The notes below the pieces were generated by a model. It saw only the letters and a program-made list of their open reading frames with translations. It ran no database searches and was not told the DNA's origin. A stretch of 64,000 nt of DNA from Sarcophilus harrisii (lineage: Eukaryota; Chordata; Mammalia; Dasyuromorphia; Dasyuridae), in assembly GCF_902635505.1 (NCBI RefSeq), contig NC_045430.1:126386425-126450424 (forward strand), given 5' to 3'. Positions 22,980 to 35,521 of this stretch are shown piece by piece. Each line of letters starts with the position of its first letter. Positions within the stretch are counted from its first letter, which is position 1. The position numbers and the translations under genes were made by a program.

Positions 22980-23640
22980 TGCCTTTGCATAATACTGTGC
23001 TGTTGGAATTGTGAATTGGTACAACAATTTTGGAAAGTTATTCAAAACAAGGCCAAAAAGGTCACTAAATTATTTTTTTATAGCCTTTTATTTACAGGAT
23101 ATATGCATGGCTAACTTTATAGCATTAACAATTGCCAAACCTCTTGTTCCAATTTTTCACCTCTTACCCCCCACCCCCTCCCCCAGATGGCAGGATGACC
23201 AGTAGATGTTAAGTACATTAAAATATAAATTAGATACACAATGAGTATACATGAAGGTCATTAAATTATGCATATCCATTGCACCATTGGTATCACCACT
23301 AAGTCTACATCTTGAAATGATTGAAGAAAGATTGTCCAAAAATATTTATAGTGACTTTTTTGATTACATCAGAGAACTGGGAATTAAGGAAGATTCCTCA
23401 GTGGGAGAGTGACTGAACCAATTATGATTTATGAATATAATAGAATATTATATTGTTACAGGAAATAATGAAGGAACAGATTCAGAGAAATCTGGGGCAC
23501 ATGCACAAACTGATGCTGAATTAGAAATAGGAGAACAATTTATGCAATAACAGTATAGTAAAGAAAGCCAAATTTGAAAGATTTATGAATTTTAATCATT
23601 GCAATGATGTATCATAGCTTTATTGTATCTTGCAGTTCAG
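22980..23640 (+). mobile_element. Old L1 3' region, interrupted by a younger L1 end
   Basis: 'ttggaattgtgaattggtacaac' and 'ttttggaaagttattcaaaa' are an older L1 version of the cysteine-region sequence. The element resumes after the insertion with 'aaattatgcatatcc' and later 'gagtgactgaaccaattatg'. Pieces: 22980-23073 and 23254-23640. Decayed, no frame. Confidence 0.75.
23074..23253 (-). mobile_element. Very short L1 3' end (about 180 bp) with target duplication
   Basis: Reversed group (i) 3'UTR only. Flanks 'aaggtcactaaattat' (23058-23073) and 'aaggtcattaaattat' (23254-23269) are a 16-bp duplication with one difference. Shows how short some insertions of this subfamily are. Confidence 0.93.
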
Positions 23641-23769
23641 CTTTGCATTAACCTCTACATGAGACTCCCTTCCTCTAGTAATGTCTTGCCAAAATCAACC
23701 CTGTGTTATTCATACCATCTACTTCTTTCATTTTTCTTCCCATGCTGCTGAACAAAGCTGGAGAAAAAG

Positions 23770-24035
23770 AGGGTGGCTAAGTAGCATAGGGGATTAGAAT
23801 GCTGGATCTGGAGTCAGGAAAACCCGAGTTCAAATGTGACCTCAGACACTTAATAGCTATGTGACACTGGGAAAGTCACTTAAATCTGTTGATTCAATTT
23901 CTCTACTTGCAAAATGAGCTAGAGAAGGAAATGACAAATCATTCTTGTATCTTCATCAAGAAAAACCAGGATCAAATGGGTCAAAGTGGGTCAAAATGGG
24001 TTGGACACACAAGAATTGACTACCACCATACCACA
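23770..24035 (+). repeat. Marsupial tRNA-derived SINE, nearly full length
   Basis: Begins 'ggtggctaagtagcatag', passes 'gatctggagtcaggaaaacc' and 'gagttcaaatgtgacctcag', then 'cactgggaaagtcacttaaa', 'aaaatgagctagagaagg' and the end 'gggttggacacacaagaa'. The tRNA-like A and B box regions are readable. Confidence 0.9.
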
Positions 24036-24137
24036 TGTTGATTGGGTCTACTACATATTTGTGTTCCATAACACCAATTGGACACTCAATCACTACCCCA
24101 CTTAATAAAGAGTTCATTCAAGCTTTTTGATTCTCTT

Positions 24138-24290
24138 TTTCCCCCTGAGGCAATTGGGGTTAAGTGACTTGCCCAGGATCACACAACTAGGAAGCATTAA
24201 GTGTCTGAGGCCAGATTTGAACTCAAGTCCTCCTGACTTTAGGGCTGGTGTTTTATCCACTGCATCACCTAGCTGCCCCACCCTTTTGAT
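24138..24290 (-). repeat. tRNA-derived SINE, reversed
   Basis: Minus-strand copy of the same SINE class: 'gttaagtgacttgcccagg', 'cacacaactaggaagcatta', 'gaactcaagtcctcctgac' and 'tgcatcacctagctgcccc' read in reverse. Well preserved. Confidence 0.92.
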
Positions 24291-24980
24291 TCCTTCTTAA
24301 TCCTTCAATGCTATCTTATATGATCCCCCAGTTCTCCTTGCAGAAAAGCTTGCCTCATTTTTCAGTAGAAAATACTGAAAACTTTTACTGAGCTTTCTGT
24401 GCCAAACAGAAGCTTTTATATTTTACTTTAGAAATAATAAGCAGAAGCCAGAGTTTACTGATTAACCCAGGGTTAAAACTCTGATTTAGGGGAAAAAATC
24501 ATTTTTGGTGGTTTTGTGAAAGATGTGTTAAAGGGTGCAAAATGTTATGATATGTAGACAAAATAGGGAGAATAATTATAATAGTCCAGGTAAGAGGGGA
24601 TGGAGATGGGGACCTGAACTAGAGTAGCTGCTGTACAAGAGATGGAGAAGAGGCATCTGTCATTTCTTTCCTCTTGAAAAAAACTAAATGCTTGTTAGTT
24701 GAAACACTTTTTGATGTATCTTGGCTGTCTTGTAGCTTTAACAATATTGCTTCAAACTTTCTTAGAAAATGTTATTATTGATTTATTTTGTCTATTTCTT
24801 TACTTTCAAAATAATTATTTTTTTAAAGTAAATCATATCAGAGATGTTATTCTTGCTCATGGGTTGGCATATTCTTATTTGCCCTTTGTTATAATTAGCA
24901 TTTCTCTTAACTTTTGCTCTAACCAAGTTGATAGCACACAGACATGTGATTTAGAAATGATTCCTACATCTGTAATAAGG
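24291..24980. other. Mostly unassigned; possible ancient repeat at 24510-24660
   Basis: The words 'gggagaataattataatagt ccaggtaagagg' near 24570-24600 resemble the ancient mammalian repeat at 52290-52660 and 56210-57015. The rest is unrecognised. The open frame at 24699-24995 has a hydrophobic start but no family match. Confidence 0.35.
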
Positions 24981-26000
24981 CATTTCTTATCTTGAAAGAC
25001 ACCTAATTCATGTGTGAGTATATGTGTGAGTGTGTGTTGTCTTATAGTCTTCTTTGGCCCTTACCATGTCCAATCCATCATTATTCTTATAAGAGAAAAA
25101 ATGATATTCAGTAATGAGATGTCTCAGTTCATTCCTGGATCACTGGACTATTTCATATATTAATCTTGAATTATATTTTTTCAACGTTTTTTTTCCCCAT
25201 TGTCTTTTGTCTGTCTTTACAGTTAATCTGTTCAGCCTACATATCTATATTGTCTGGTCTAGAGAAGTTTGTCAAGTTTTTCCATGAAATTTCTTTATTG
25301 GTGAATTCTCTTTCATCACATGAACTACAATTTTCTTGATGATGACCTTTTACACACATTTATCATAAGTACTTCAAGGGAAGATGAACAAATATCTCAC
25401 AAAATGATATTCTCTGGGTAGGCAGTGAAAATAACTTTTGCATGTCTTTCTAAGAAGAAGCAATGAGTAATCCTTTCACTTGACTGAAACTTCCTTCTGT
25501 TTCATTTCTGAATTCTTTTATAGCCAGAATATCTATATTGATATTTTTTCATCTCATCCAGTAATGGGTCATTTCACTGGTCAATCAATAAGAAATTCAC
25601 ATTTTGAGAACTCAAAATAACATTAATGTTTATAGATTATCTAAAAATTGTGTGTTACTTACCCTCTGCTCCATTTGCCATCATTCTACAGAGACAGAAA
25701 AATACCACCCAGATGTATGTCATTTTTTTTTTTGTTTGTTTCATTTGTTTTTTGTCTCAGATGCTACTATGGTCAAAAAATTCACCACCTATTTGTAGTA
25801 TGACACTCACTTGCTTACTTAACTCATCTGGTCCTCACAAACATAGTCTATTGCTAAGATAATAATCCAAGCCTTTGAAGTCTGGTAGAGTCAGCCTGGT
25901 AGTTTGTGCTCAATTGGCATAGTCATTGAAAACCTAAGGTTGCCTTGATAACATGAGTAGACATTGGAGTGTAACTTTTTTCCAATTAAAAAGAGTTATA
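24981..26000 (-). mobile_element. Possible old LINE of the RTE kind
   Basis: Minus-strand text near 25500-25560 reads like KKYQYRYSGYKRIQK, weakly similar to the endonuclease start of RTE-type LINEs, and the phrasing resembles a dispersed marsupial repeat. No frame survives. This is a tentative assignment from pattern memory. Confidence 0.25.
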
Positions 26001-26219
26001 CAGATTTCTTTTTAAGAAAACATCTAATGAACAGATTGGAAATGAGCTAGGCAGAGACAAGACACATTAACCTATGTCTGGAAAATTATGTGATTCTACT
26101 TTCAGTATAATCAGAAATGTTATTTCCTAGTTTTATTATTTCTTATATAGCCATATTATTTCTCCAAAATAATTTATATTTGGGAAAACTTGAAAAATCA
26201 TTTTCTTTACAACAATCCC

Positions 26220-26375
26220 TAATTAGTAAGTAAAAATAACTAACCTCATGTTATGAATGACAAAACTGAGGCTTAGAAGGTTAAGTTGCTTACTCTGGAC
26301 CATGATGATTTTGAACTATAAAAGCATGTATTCTTAACTGTCATTCTAATATTCTTTCTACTACTTTGCACTACA
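26220..26375 (-). repeat. MIR-like SINE, reversed
   Basis: Contains 'gacaaaactgaggcttagaa', 'ggttaagttgcttac' and a decayed 'actttgcacta' end, the minus-strand MIR pattern. Confidence 0.7.
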
Positions 26376-26624
26376 TTTTTATATATCAGCTAGGTTTTCT
26401 TTAGAGAAAACAATAGAAGTATAAATCTAATTCTTTTGAAAGGAAATTATTTGTATAGTACTGAATACAATACTCTAGCATCTATTTTTTTTTCTTGATG
26501 AAGAAAAACACCCATTTTTGAATAAATCAAAAACTATAAATCATTTCAGTCTATGAACATAACAATAACAAATAACTGCATAGGATAAGTATTAATATAT
26601 AAAAATAATAATACTGAAGATACT

Positions 26625-26750
26625 GCTAGTGGCTTGGCATATAGCTTGAGGGTCAATCTTGAAACCAGTAAAATGTGGTTTTAGTTCTTATCATAACTCT
26701 TATATATATATCAGCAAAGTGACTATGGGCAATTCATTAAATTTACCAAT
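26625..26750 (+). repeat. MIR-like SINE, forward
   Basis: 'gtggttttagttcttatcat' and 'aaagtgactatgggcaattc' correspond to the tRNA-related and central parts of MIR-type SINEs. Strongly decayed. Confidence 0.5.
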
Positions 26751-28070
26751 GATCAAGGAAAGTCTCCTAAAACTCTTTGGATGCTATAGATGAGTTGTTC
26801 ATCTTTATCTATGGACAAAATTCCACACCCAGAGTTCCTTATATATGCATACAGGTAAAAATACTCTTCCCTTAATGTACTCACTAAAATAAAATAATTA
26901 TTCTTTGCATCATCATTATCAGGATAACTGTACATTATTGTTCAATTTTAAGTGTTTTGAAATCTTTTTAATAGCAAAATGATAGATGAAATGTGGCTTT
27001 TTCCTTCTATGTGTTTTTAGGACCTAAACTATTTAGTTTGGGTGTCTAGGTTGCTATAATATTTCTCAGATTTATTTTGTGCCTTTTAATTTAACATAAA
27101 TTCCCAAAGACACGAACTTTGTGCTGTCCCCTCTTTGTTTGGTAAACCCTTCTAGGTAACACATGATAACAAAAGTAAGGAGCAACATCCCATCTTCTTA
27201 TTAGGTCTTCTCTTCTATGATAGTTCATATTGTGGACTGATAGAGCTCCACTAAAAAGGAGTAGCATTTGAAATTGCCAAATGCAACCTAATACTGCTAA
27301 AGAAAGGGGGCAAACATGTAAAACCCCAATGACTTTAATGTGCTAGGAGAAGAAACAAGCCTTGACATAGCCCGGACCATATGTCCTGGTGCTTAGGCAC
27401 ATGAAATGAAATGCAATCATGTATTTTATTGCAAAGGGCTGTGTTTATAAAGTCACTCTGTACCTAATAAACTGAAATTTATACATGATTAAAGGGGAGC
27501 AGATGTCTTTCCATGTTTAATGGAAAATGTTTATGTCCTACCATTGTAATATTCTTTAACTTGACCTTTCTCAGACAGTTTATTGTGCATCATTAAATGT
27601 GTCTCAAGCAATGATTTCAGCATCTCTAAATGCCATTGTATAATAAATCTGAATCAATAATTGATGTTGTTTTTGCATTGATCTATCATCTTTACACACT
27701 GATTTTAAATGAAAATAGATTGAGATACATGGTCCTAGAATATACACAAAACACTTAGGATACTAACTGACAAATTAGTACTGCTATATCCCATATGAAT
27801 TGCATGTATAGAGGTTCTACAATGATATGAGAAACTTGTTTATTTCTATTTGCATTAGCAAATATAAGTAATGATTTGTAAGCTACAACATAGAAAACAT
27901 TATAGAGATAGTTAAAAGTCTTTTCTTAAAGCTTGGACAGAATTCTGTGGTTAAATCAAATGTATGCTATAGAGACAGAACACCTATATTATATTAATGT
28001 TTCCATTAGCACAGTTAAAATATTTTAAAATTCCTGAATAAAAAGTGTCATATGGAATAGGATTGTTTTT
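26751..28070. other. Unique, repeat-poor block
   Basis: About 1.3 kb with no repeat, exon or low-complexity tract recognised. The stretch 27400-27720 looks least eroded in base composition and could be a conserved non-coding element; that cannot be tested here. Confidence 0.35.
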
Positions 28071-28074
28071 GTCT

Positions 28075-28270
28075 CTACTCAGCTCCATCCATCTTTCAAT
28101 AAACTTTTATTTAGAACCTCTCAAGACCCCAAAGACCAACTATTCCAATATAAAGGATCAAGAATTCTTTACACAATACCAGCAAAAACTGATTATCCAA
28201 TCTTTGCTTGAAAACCTCCAGTGGGGAAGAAATTTTTTTCTAATAAGTGATTGGAAAAAATATACTTTAT
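28075..28270 (-). repeat. CR1/L3 3' end, reversed
   Basis: 'ttatccaatctttgcttgaa aacctccagtggggaag' (split here as two blocks, 28192-28230) is the reversed end of CR1/L3, matching blocks at 36490-36560 and 39760-39810. The open frame across it is incidental. Confidence 0.7.
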
Positions 28271-29434
28271 AAACCTTAAATTGCTATATAAAAGCAAATA
28301 CTGGTAAAATAATCTGTAAAGGGAGGAGAGGAGGAAGATGGTAAGGGGAAGGATGAGAATGAGGATAACTAAAATAACAATTATAACTCATGTTGGGGAA
28401 TAAGACAATGGCATATTAATAAATAATAGGTAAATTGATATCCATAGGGATTTTGTGTGTCTTGAAACCACTATGAAGGCTAGAAAGGAAACTTGTTATG
28501 GTAACCTGTGATAACACTGTGTGGTTAAGCATCCTGGGTGATTCAATGATACTTCCTCTGTGGAAAATAAAGCTAGATTTTCATACTTGTAGCTCAAAAT
28601 GACCTACTTTCTCAGATTAGCAGAACAAACCATACTCCTTTATATTCTAATGCCACTAAAAGGTGAAATACATACAAATAAATGAACGATATTAGAACCC
28701 ATTTTATATATAATATGTATCATGATAGGATAATAGTATAAATATAATAGCAATATATAATATTATGTAATACATATTAAGATATTTAAGATATATATAA
28801 TAATAAAATTAAATAGAATAAAACAATTTGAAGCATAGCAAAATAGTACAGAAAATGTGACCGCCATTGCTATAGTTTCAACTGTAAAAAGAATGCTGGC
28901 ATTTTCAAGAAATACCCACAAGAAAAGGTATCAAATGCTACTTTGGCAGAAATGATAATACAGATTTTGAAGGCAATGGAAAAGCCCTGGAAGATTTCAT
29001 CACAATTTAATTAATAGATGCAATAAAATACTTGATAGATATTTCCATTTAAAGTCAACAACAATGACAAAACTTTGGAAAAGAAGTCTGGGGGAAAATC
29101 ACTTCAGAAAGTATAGATTCTGGTAATTAGCAATTCAAAACAAAAGTTCAAATATTAAGGCAATACAAGGAGTCAGAGTAGTTCATAATAATAACAACAT
29201 AACTGATTTTTAGTTTCAAACCTTATTACAGAGGCTGAAGAAAACAAAGAAATCAGAGACAAGACAGAATTTTAAAAAACAGAAAGAAAGGAAGAAAGAA
29301 AAAGAAAAAGGTTGTGGAAAATTTCTGGTCATTCATTCACTTAGTTTGAAGAACTCTAATACAAAATAAATATTGGATCCAACATAAAGGAAGCTGAAGC
29401 TTTAGCCTCTTCAAAATAATCAATGACTATGATG
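28271..29434. other. Unassigned AT-rich sequence
   Basis: No gene recognised. Purine-rich tracts at 28320-28370 and 29280-29315 and TA-rich stretches around 28700-28800. Confidence 0.4.
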
Positions 29435-29707
29435 ACAAATGAGATCTGGTATAATTATGATATCATTCAAAATATCTATATATTTCCTAAACTACATAGA
29501 ACAGAAAGCTTTTAATACATAAAACTTGGCAAGAAGATCAAAATCATGTGAGAACAACATGAGGTAAACATTCTGTTGTCCTATTTGATACTGGAGTTCT
29601 ACTGAGGATATTTTTGGTGAGCCAAAAGAAGATGAAATTGTATGCTAATATTTCTAGTCATCTACAGAAAGCACATAACAAGTAGAACACAATTATATAA
29701 TGGGACA
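29435..29707 (+). repeat. 273-bp duplicated segment, copy 1
   Basis: Matches 32310-32582 in the same direction with a constant offset of 2875 bp and, by eye, a single difference (29508 G versus 32383 A). No known repeat family is recognised in it. Copy 1 runs directly into an old L1. A 14-bp word, 'acaattatataatg', occurs twice at its right edge (29689-29702, 29705-29718). Confidence 0.95.
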
Positions 29708-29718
29708 ATTATATAATG

Positions 29719-31045
29719 TGGTTGATAAACCGCAAAACTCCAGCTTCTGGGATAAAAACTCAGTATTTGATGAAAATTACAGGAAACATTGGAAAATAAT
29801 GTGTCAGAAATTAGCATATACTTACATCTCACATCCTATACCATAAGTAAGGTCAAAATGGGTACATGAGCCCTAGGCATAAAGGGTGATACTGTAAGCA
29901 AATTAAGAGAGCAAAGGATAGTTTACGTATCAAATCTGGAGAAGAGAGGAAACTATGGCTAAAGAAGAACTAGAGAATATTATGAAATGGAAAATGGATA
30001 ATTTTGATTACATTAAATTAAGTTTTTCACATACAAAACCAATGCAATCAAGATTAAAAGAGAAGAAGAAAGCTAGGGAAAAAATTTCAAACCTAATGTT
30101 TTTAATAAAAACCTCATTTCCAAAATATATGGAGAACTGAATCAAATTTATAAGGGTACAAGTCAATATCCAGTTGATATATGGTCAAAAAATATGAACA
30201 ATTATCAGATTAAGAAATTAAAGCCATCTGTAATCATATAAAAATGCTCTAAGTCACTATTGATTAGAGGAATACAAATTTAGACAACTCTGAGATACCA
30301 ACTCATATCTATCAGATTGCTTAATGTGACAGGAAAAGATAATGACGAATGTTGAAGGGAATGTGGGAAAATTGGGACACATGCATTGTTGGTGGAGTTG
30401 TGAATTGATCCAACTGTTGTTAAGAACAGTTTGGAACTATATCCAAAATGTTCTAAAATTTCACTTACCCTTTGTTCCAGTAGTGCCACAACTGTGTTTG
30501 TATCACAAAGAAATCGTAAAAGAGGGAAAGGGACCTGCATGTACAAAACAGTTTGTAGCACCTCTTCTCATAGTGGCAAAGAACTGAAAACTGAGTAGAT
30601 TTCCATCAATTGGGGAATGGCTGAATAAGTTATGGTATATAAAATTAATGGGATATTATTGTTCTATTAAAAAAATAAATGGGTTTATTTAGAAAAGCCT
30701 GGAAAGATTTACATGAACTGATGGTGAATGAAGCAAGCAGAACCAAGAAAACATTGTACATAGCAACAAGATTGTGCAATGCTCAACTATGACAGACTTA
30801 GTTCTTTTCAGCAATTCAGTGATTCAAGATCATCTTAATAAACTTGGGATGGAAAATGCCATTTATATCCAGATAGAGAACTATGGAGACTGAATGTAGA
30901 TCAACTCATACTATGTTTATCTTTTTTTTTTCTTATGGTGTTTCCTTTTGTTCTATATTTTTTCTCTCCTGACATGACTCATATGGAAATATGTACATTT
31001 GTTTTTCCTTTACATTTATAATCTAAAAAAATAAAAATTTAAAGA
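29719..31045 (+). mobile_element. Old L1, 5'-truncated
   Basis: Starts with 'gtggttgataaacc' in ORF2 and ends after 'ataaaaatttaaagaagttt'. ORF2 pieces: NFDYIKL at 29998-30020, the cysteine region at 30350-30440 and the MEYY-like block (here MGYYCSIKK-like) near 30645. Its 3'UTR ending in AAAATAAAAATTTAAAG is of group (ii) kin. Many indels and stops; older than the copies at 16949 and 44226. Confidence 0.88.
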
Positions 31046-31164
31046 AGTTTTAAAAAGAGTTGTTGCATTTTAAAGCTACATAGTAACATTCTTAATATAT
31101 AATTTTGAATTATTAAATGAATCATAAGTAATTTGAAAAAAAGTATCTTAACAAAATCTAATAA

Positions 31165-31420
31165 AAATGGGTCCCATAATGTTTAGAATCAGAAAGACTT
31201 ACATTTGTGAGTTCAAATCAGGCCTCAGATATTTACTTGATGTGTGACTTTGGGTAGGTCACTTAATCCTGTTTGCTTCAATTTCCTTTTCTGTAGAAGG
31301 AAATGGCAAAACATTCTGCTATGTTTGCCAAAAAAAACCTCTCAAATGAAGTCACAAAAAGCTGAATATGGTAGAAATGGTAGACTATCAACAATCTCTC
31401 ACTCTATTAGGTATAGAAAG
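31165..31420 (+). repeat. tRNA-derived SINE (CORE-SINE type)
   Basis: 'gtttagaatcagaaagactt', 'gagttcaaatcaggcctcag', 'gactttgggtaggtcactta' and 'aaggaaatggcaaaacattc' appear in the normal order. Moderately decayed. Confidence 0.85.
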
Positions 31421-32084
31421 ATTAATACTTCCATTCCAAAAATGGAGAAAAGGAATTGATAGACATTCTTAGAGAATATTACAAATAGATAATCAATAGA
31501 AATACTCTTCAAACAAGTTTAAGTCACTTCACTAAGCAATGATATCTATTTTGGGTACATGCCACTGAATTTCTTTAATACCATCTAAAAGGACTTGCCT
31601 CAAAAAAGAGTCAAATAAGATCCAAAGTTGGGATTAAAAAAACCTTCTGAAGCAACTTTCACATGAATACATTTAAACATGTTTAAAAAGAAAAAACTAA
31701 CAACATTGAACTAATATCAGAATGATGCATACTTTTTTTCTGAAAATGGAAAGCCTAATGATGGCAATTCAAGACCAGCAATTGCCACAAGATATTATAG
31801 AAGAGTTATTTTTAAAGAATCTGAACTTGATGATCAATGTAGATAGTGCAATTATGTAATACAGTACTGCCCATTATCAAAATATAGGACCAATATCATA
31901 ATTCAGTAGCAGCTTGCTGTCCTTTGTGGATTGATAGATAATTCCTAAGTGTACAAATATACTCCACGTAACACTCTGGGGAATATAATGATCCTTACTA
32001 TATCTACACTGTCATCCAAAACCAAACTATCATTCACAATCACTTGGATATAATAGTTATTCATAAGAACTTATTTTTTTAAAA
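31421..32084. other. Unassigned sequence
   Basis: No feature could be supported. Confidence 0.4.
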
Positions 32085-32309
32085 AAAGGCAGGTAGGCGG
32101 TAGAGTGGATAGTATTTTAAAGACTTGAAACCAGATAAATCTGACATAAAAATCTGTCCTTAAATACTTCCTAGCTATATGTGATCTTGAATATACTACT
32201 TAAATCTCTCTCTGCTTCTGGTTGCTCATCTTAAAAAAAACAGTAGAGTGTTGTTGTAAGGATCAGATAAAAAATATGTATAAACATTTGCATAAATTAA
32301 AAGAACTAT
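32085..32309 (+). repeat. tRNA-derived SINE (MIR/CORE type)
   Basis: 'aggcaggtaggcggtagagt', 'cttgaatatactacttaaat' and an end resembling 'aagaactatacaaatg' fit a forward SINE. Its 3' end meets the left edge of copy 2 of the 273-bp duplication. Confidence 0.7.
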
Positions 32310-32582
32310 ACAAATGAGATCTGGTATAATTATGATATCATTCAAAATATCTATATATTTCCTAAACTACATAGAACAGAAAACTTTTAATACATAAAAC
32401 TTGGCAAGAAGATCAAAATCATGTGAGAACAACATGAGGTAAACATTCTGTTGTCCTATTTGATACTGGAGTTCTACTGAGGATATTTTTGGTGAGCCAA
32501 AAGAAGATGAAATTGTATGCTAATATTTCTAGTCATCTACAGAAAGCACATAACAAGTAGAACACAATTATATAATGGGACA
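32310..32582 (+). repeat. 273-bp duplicated segment, copy 2
   Basis: Partner of 29435-29707, without gaps. The sequence diverges completely on both sides. See findings. Confidence 0.95.
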
Positions 32583-33325
32583 GCAAATTGAACTAGGACC
32601 ATTTGTATCTCAACACATTTGAGAAAGATGAAAGGAGTATAATAACAAGGTTAAAATAGTGCAATCTGTCTTAGTGAAGAGGTAGTCCCATCCCTAAAAT
32701 AAGAAGTCTTTAAAAATAATTAGTATTTTAAATAACTTTCAGTTTGGAGAGGTAGGATATAGAACACAGCATAATGATCATGTACAGTAGAAATTTAAAC
32801 ATATTTGTTAACTGAAGGAATGAGAGACAGCTCACTGAGCCCCAAACAGATATCTTGGTGGATATGAATTTTGGACACTGGAAACAGTTGTACTTTCAAT
32901 TCAGTCTTCATTTGAATTAAGTTCAAAATACATATTCCTTGGTTCAAGACTGTTCATCTGATTTCTACAATTTCTCCTATGTAGTCAGCTACCATCTCCT
33001 CTTGATCCTCATAATCACACTATCCCATTAAGATATTTTATGAATCTGGTTTATGATATGATTATTTACTGGTGCATGAAACATTTTTAGCAAAAGAGGT
33101 AGATGTTAAGTCTACTGGATAAGACCCTTGCCCTTTTATATCACTTTTAAGTGTTGTTTTTTTGCCCTTGAAAGTGACATATGTTAATGTTCCCAACCAT
33201 TGGTTTTCATTACTCTATAGTATTTCCATCTTATTACAAAACCATTTTACAATGTTCAAAAGGGAATTTAGAAATATTTCATTTTATTTACTCTATTGTT
33301 TAGAGATTAAAGGGAAAAAATCATA
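32583..33325. other. Unassigned sequence
   Basis: No gene or repeat recognised. Confidence 0.4.
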
Positions 33326-33329
33326 GGAA

Positions 33330-33520
33330 CAAGGCTCTAGAATTGAAAAGGACCTCCATATACCAACTTATCCAATTTCTGCATTTATAACTGAGTTAAT
33401 TGGGGTACAAGTTTAAATAATTTGTTTAAGATGAGTTGTTTAGTACATATTAGAACTAAAATTTAAACCTAGCTCCTCTGGCTTCAGAATCCATGTTTTT
33501 CTCCTTCACTAAACCTAACT
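33330..33520 (-). repeat. MIR-like SINE, reversed, heavily decayed
   Basis: Order 'ctagaattgaaaaggacctc', 'ttaattggggtacaagttta', 'aaatttaaacctagctcctc' and 'ccttcactaaacc' follows the reversed MIR/THER pattern. Confidence 0.5.
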
Positions 33521-35090
33521 ATAAATTAGATAAAACTTCAAAGATCATTTAATAAAACTTATTTTATACAAATGGAAAAATTAAAGTCCAGAAACAGGAG
33601 GTTACTTGGCAAAGAGCTTCAAAACTGTGCAAAATTTTAAGGTAAAATATTCATTTTATTATTTTAGAAAAATTTATTTTGAAAACAGTGAATATTTTTT
33701 ATTTTCTTATAAAATCTGCTATAATCATGTATTACCTATATTGGATTGATACTATTTTGGGGAGGGGAAAATTGAGGGAAAGAAGGATAGAATTTGGAAT
33801 TCCAAAATTTCTAAAAAATGTTAAAAATTGCATGCACATATAATTGGGAAAAATAAGATACTATTTTAAAAAAACCTGCTGCAATTAGAAATAGAAAACA
33901 ATCCAAACAATGTGATTTCAAAAGTACTTTTCCCTTATAGATTCAGTTATCTTAAATATAAATTGCTTCCTTGTAGGGATTTGTTTGAGTTAAAATCTAG
34001 GAAGATAAAGTTTATCTTAGAATCATCTTTTCATTTTAAACCTTTGAAACACTTTCTTCCAGCAGATGGAGGTAGTGAACTTCTCAAGAAAAATATATAA
34101 CTTCTAGCCTTTGTCTCTGCTGTTTTAAGCTTGAGTTTAGAACAATCATTGAGCTGTCAAGCCAAATCAGCATGGCATTGCCTGGAATTTGTTCAATTCA
34201 AAGTCAGCTCTCTTTTCCAAAAAAATGTTCTATGACTTCTTTGGGAGCATAATGGGTTTAGAAAGGGACATTTGCATTTAAAAAGTTCTAAACAAATTAG
34301 ATTCACAATAATGAACAAGGTATTGAAAATAAGCATGTGACCTTTTGAATTGCCAATTGCATATAGGGGAGAGTCTTCTGAATGACAAACCTTTAGTGTA
34401 CAATAAAGCAGGAATAATATCAAGTTTCTTCTTTGGAGGTTATTTAAGCCTCATAGAATGGAGGGGTTATCCAGATTAATCCAGATCTTTATTCTTAAAA
34501 TAGATAACTGAAACCATTAGAATTGATCTCACTTTATGTATAATGTGTTGCTGAATAATTGTGCTTAGAATAATGACTGCAGCCAGGAAAATCACATTTT
34601 TCATTGAATTTCAATCTAATTTCAGAGATGTATTCTAGGGAGGAGGGTAAAAGACCAAAGTCTAATAAAAAAAAATCACACATAATAATCTTAATATCCA
34701 CTTCAAGGAGCATTCTACCTTTGCAAATGTACAGTCAATTTGTATTTAATCTCTGACATAACCCCAGTAAAAAAATAGTCAAATGGACAATTAATTTGCA
34801 TAATCTTTGTTCATTTTCTTATAAAAAGAAGTTCTCACTGACTACATAGAATTTGGTGCCTCACCCAGTCACAAAAGTGAAGTGATTGCTCCAGAAATAT
34901 GAATCATAAAGAATTACATAGTTGGAAAAAAAAGATTAAATAATCAAACCATACTTTATTTGCATTAGGAAACTAAAAATGTTACTTGGTGTTTACTATC
35001 ATCCAGTATAATAGGCTCCATGTTAATAATTGTTTGTAAACCCAACAATTTAGTGGTTACAAAAGCATTTCTAAGTCTATTTATTAATTT
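33521..35090. other. Long unique block
   Basis: About 1.5 kb without recognised repeats or exons. 34700-34860 includes an octamer-like 'atttgcataa' (34793-34802). A conserved non-coding element is possible but unproven. Confidence 0.35.
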
Positions 35091-35094
35091 TATT

Positions 35095-35240
35095 ATTATT
35101 TTGAGTCAATTGGAGTTGTGACTTACCCAGGGGCACACAGCTAGGAAGTGTTGGGTCCAAGGCTGACTTTGAACCCAGGTTGTCCTGAATTCAGGACCAG
35201 TGCTCTATTCACTATACCATCTAGCTATTAACACTTCTAA
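35095..35240 (-). repeat. tRNA-derived SINE, reversed
   Basis: 'tgacttacccaggggcacac', 'agctaggaagtgttgggtcc', 'tttgaacccaggttgtcctg' and 'tctattcactataccatct' are the reversed SINE pattern. Well preserved. Confidence 0.9.
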
Positions 35241-35521
35241 CTTCTTTCTCAAGTTCAATCACTTAGCTTAGAAAAATGTCAAGAATGTCTTCACAATTCT
35301 ATTAAATGAAAATGGAAGGGCACACTATGAAGTGGAAGCGAAATGATATATACTATTGATATCTCTCATAACATATCTTCTCTATATCTTCCAAAGATCA
35401 GTTAGAAAAACCCAAGACAGATGTGTTAGGAAAGAGAAGGATACTTCAGAAAGTTAACAACTAGTGATTTCATTCATGTGAGTTCTTTGACTTTCACAAC
35501 ATCATTGAAGAACTATTAAAC

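Noticed and set aside
24699-24995. 98-residue frame with a hydrophobic N-terminus
   Set aside because: Hydrophobic content follows T-rich sequence; no family match or gene structure.
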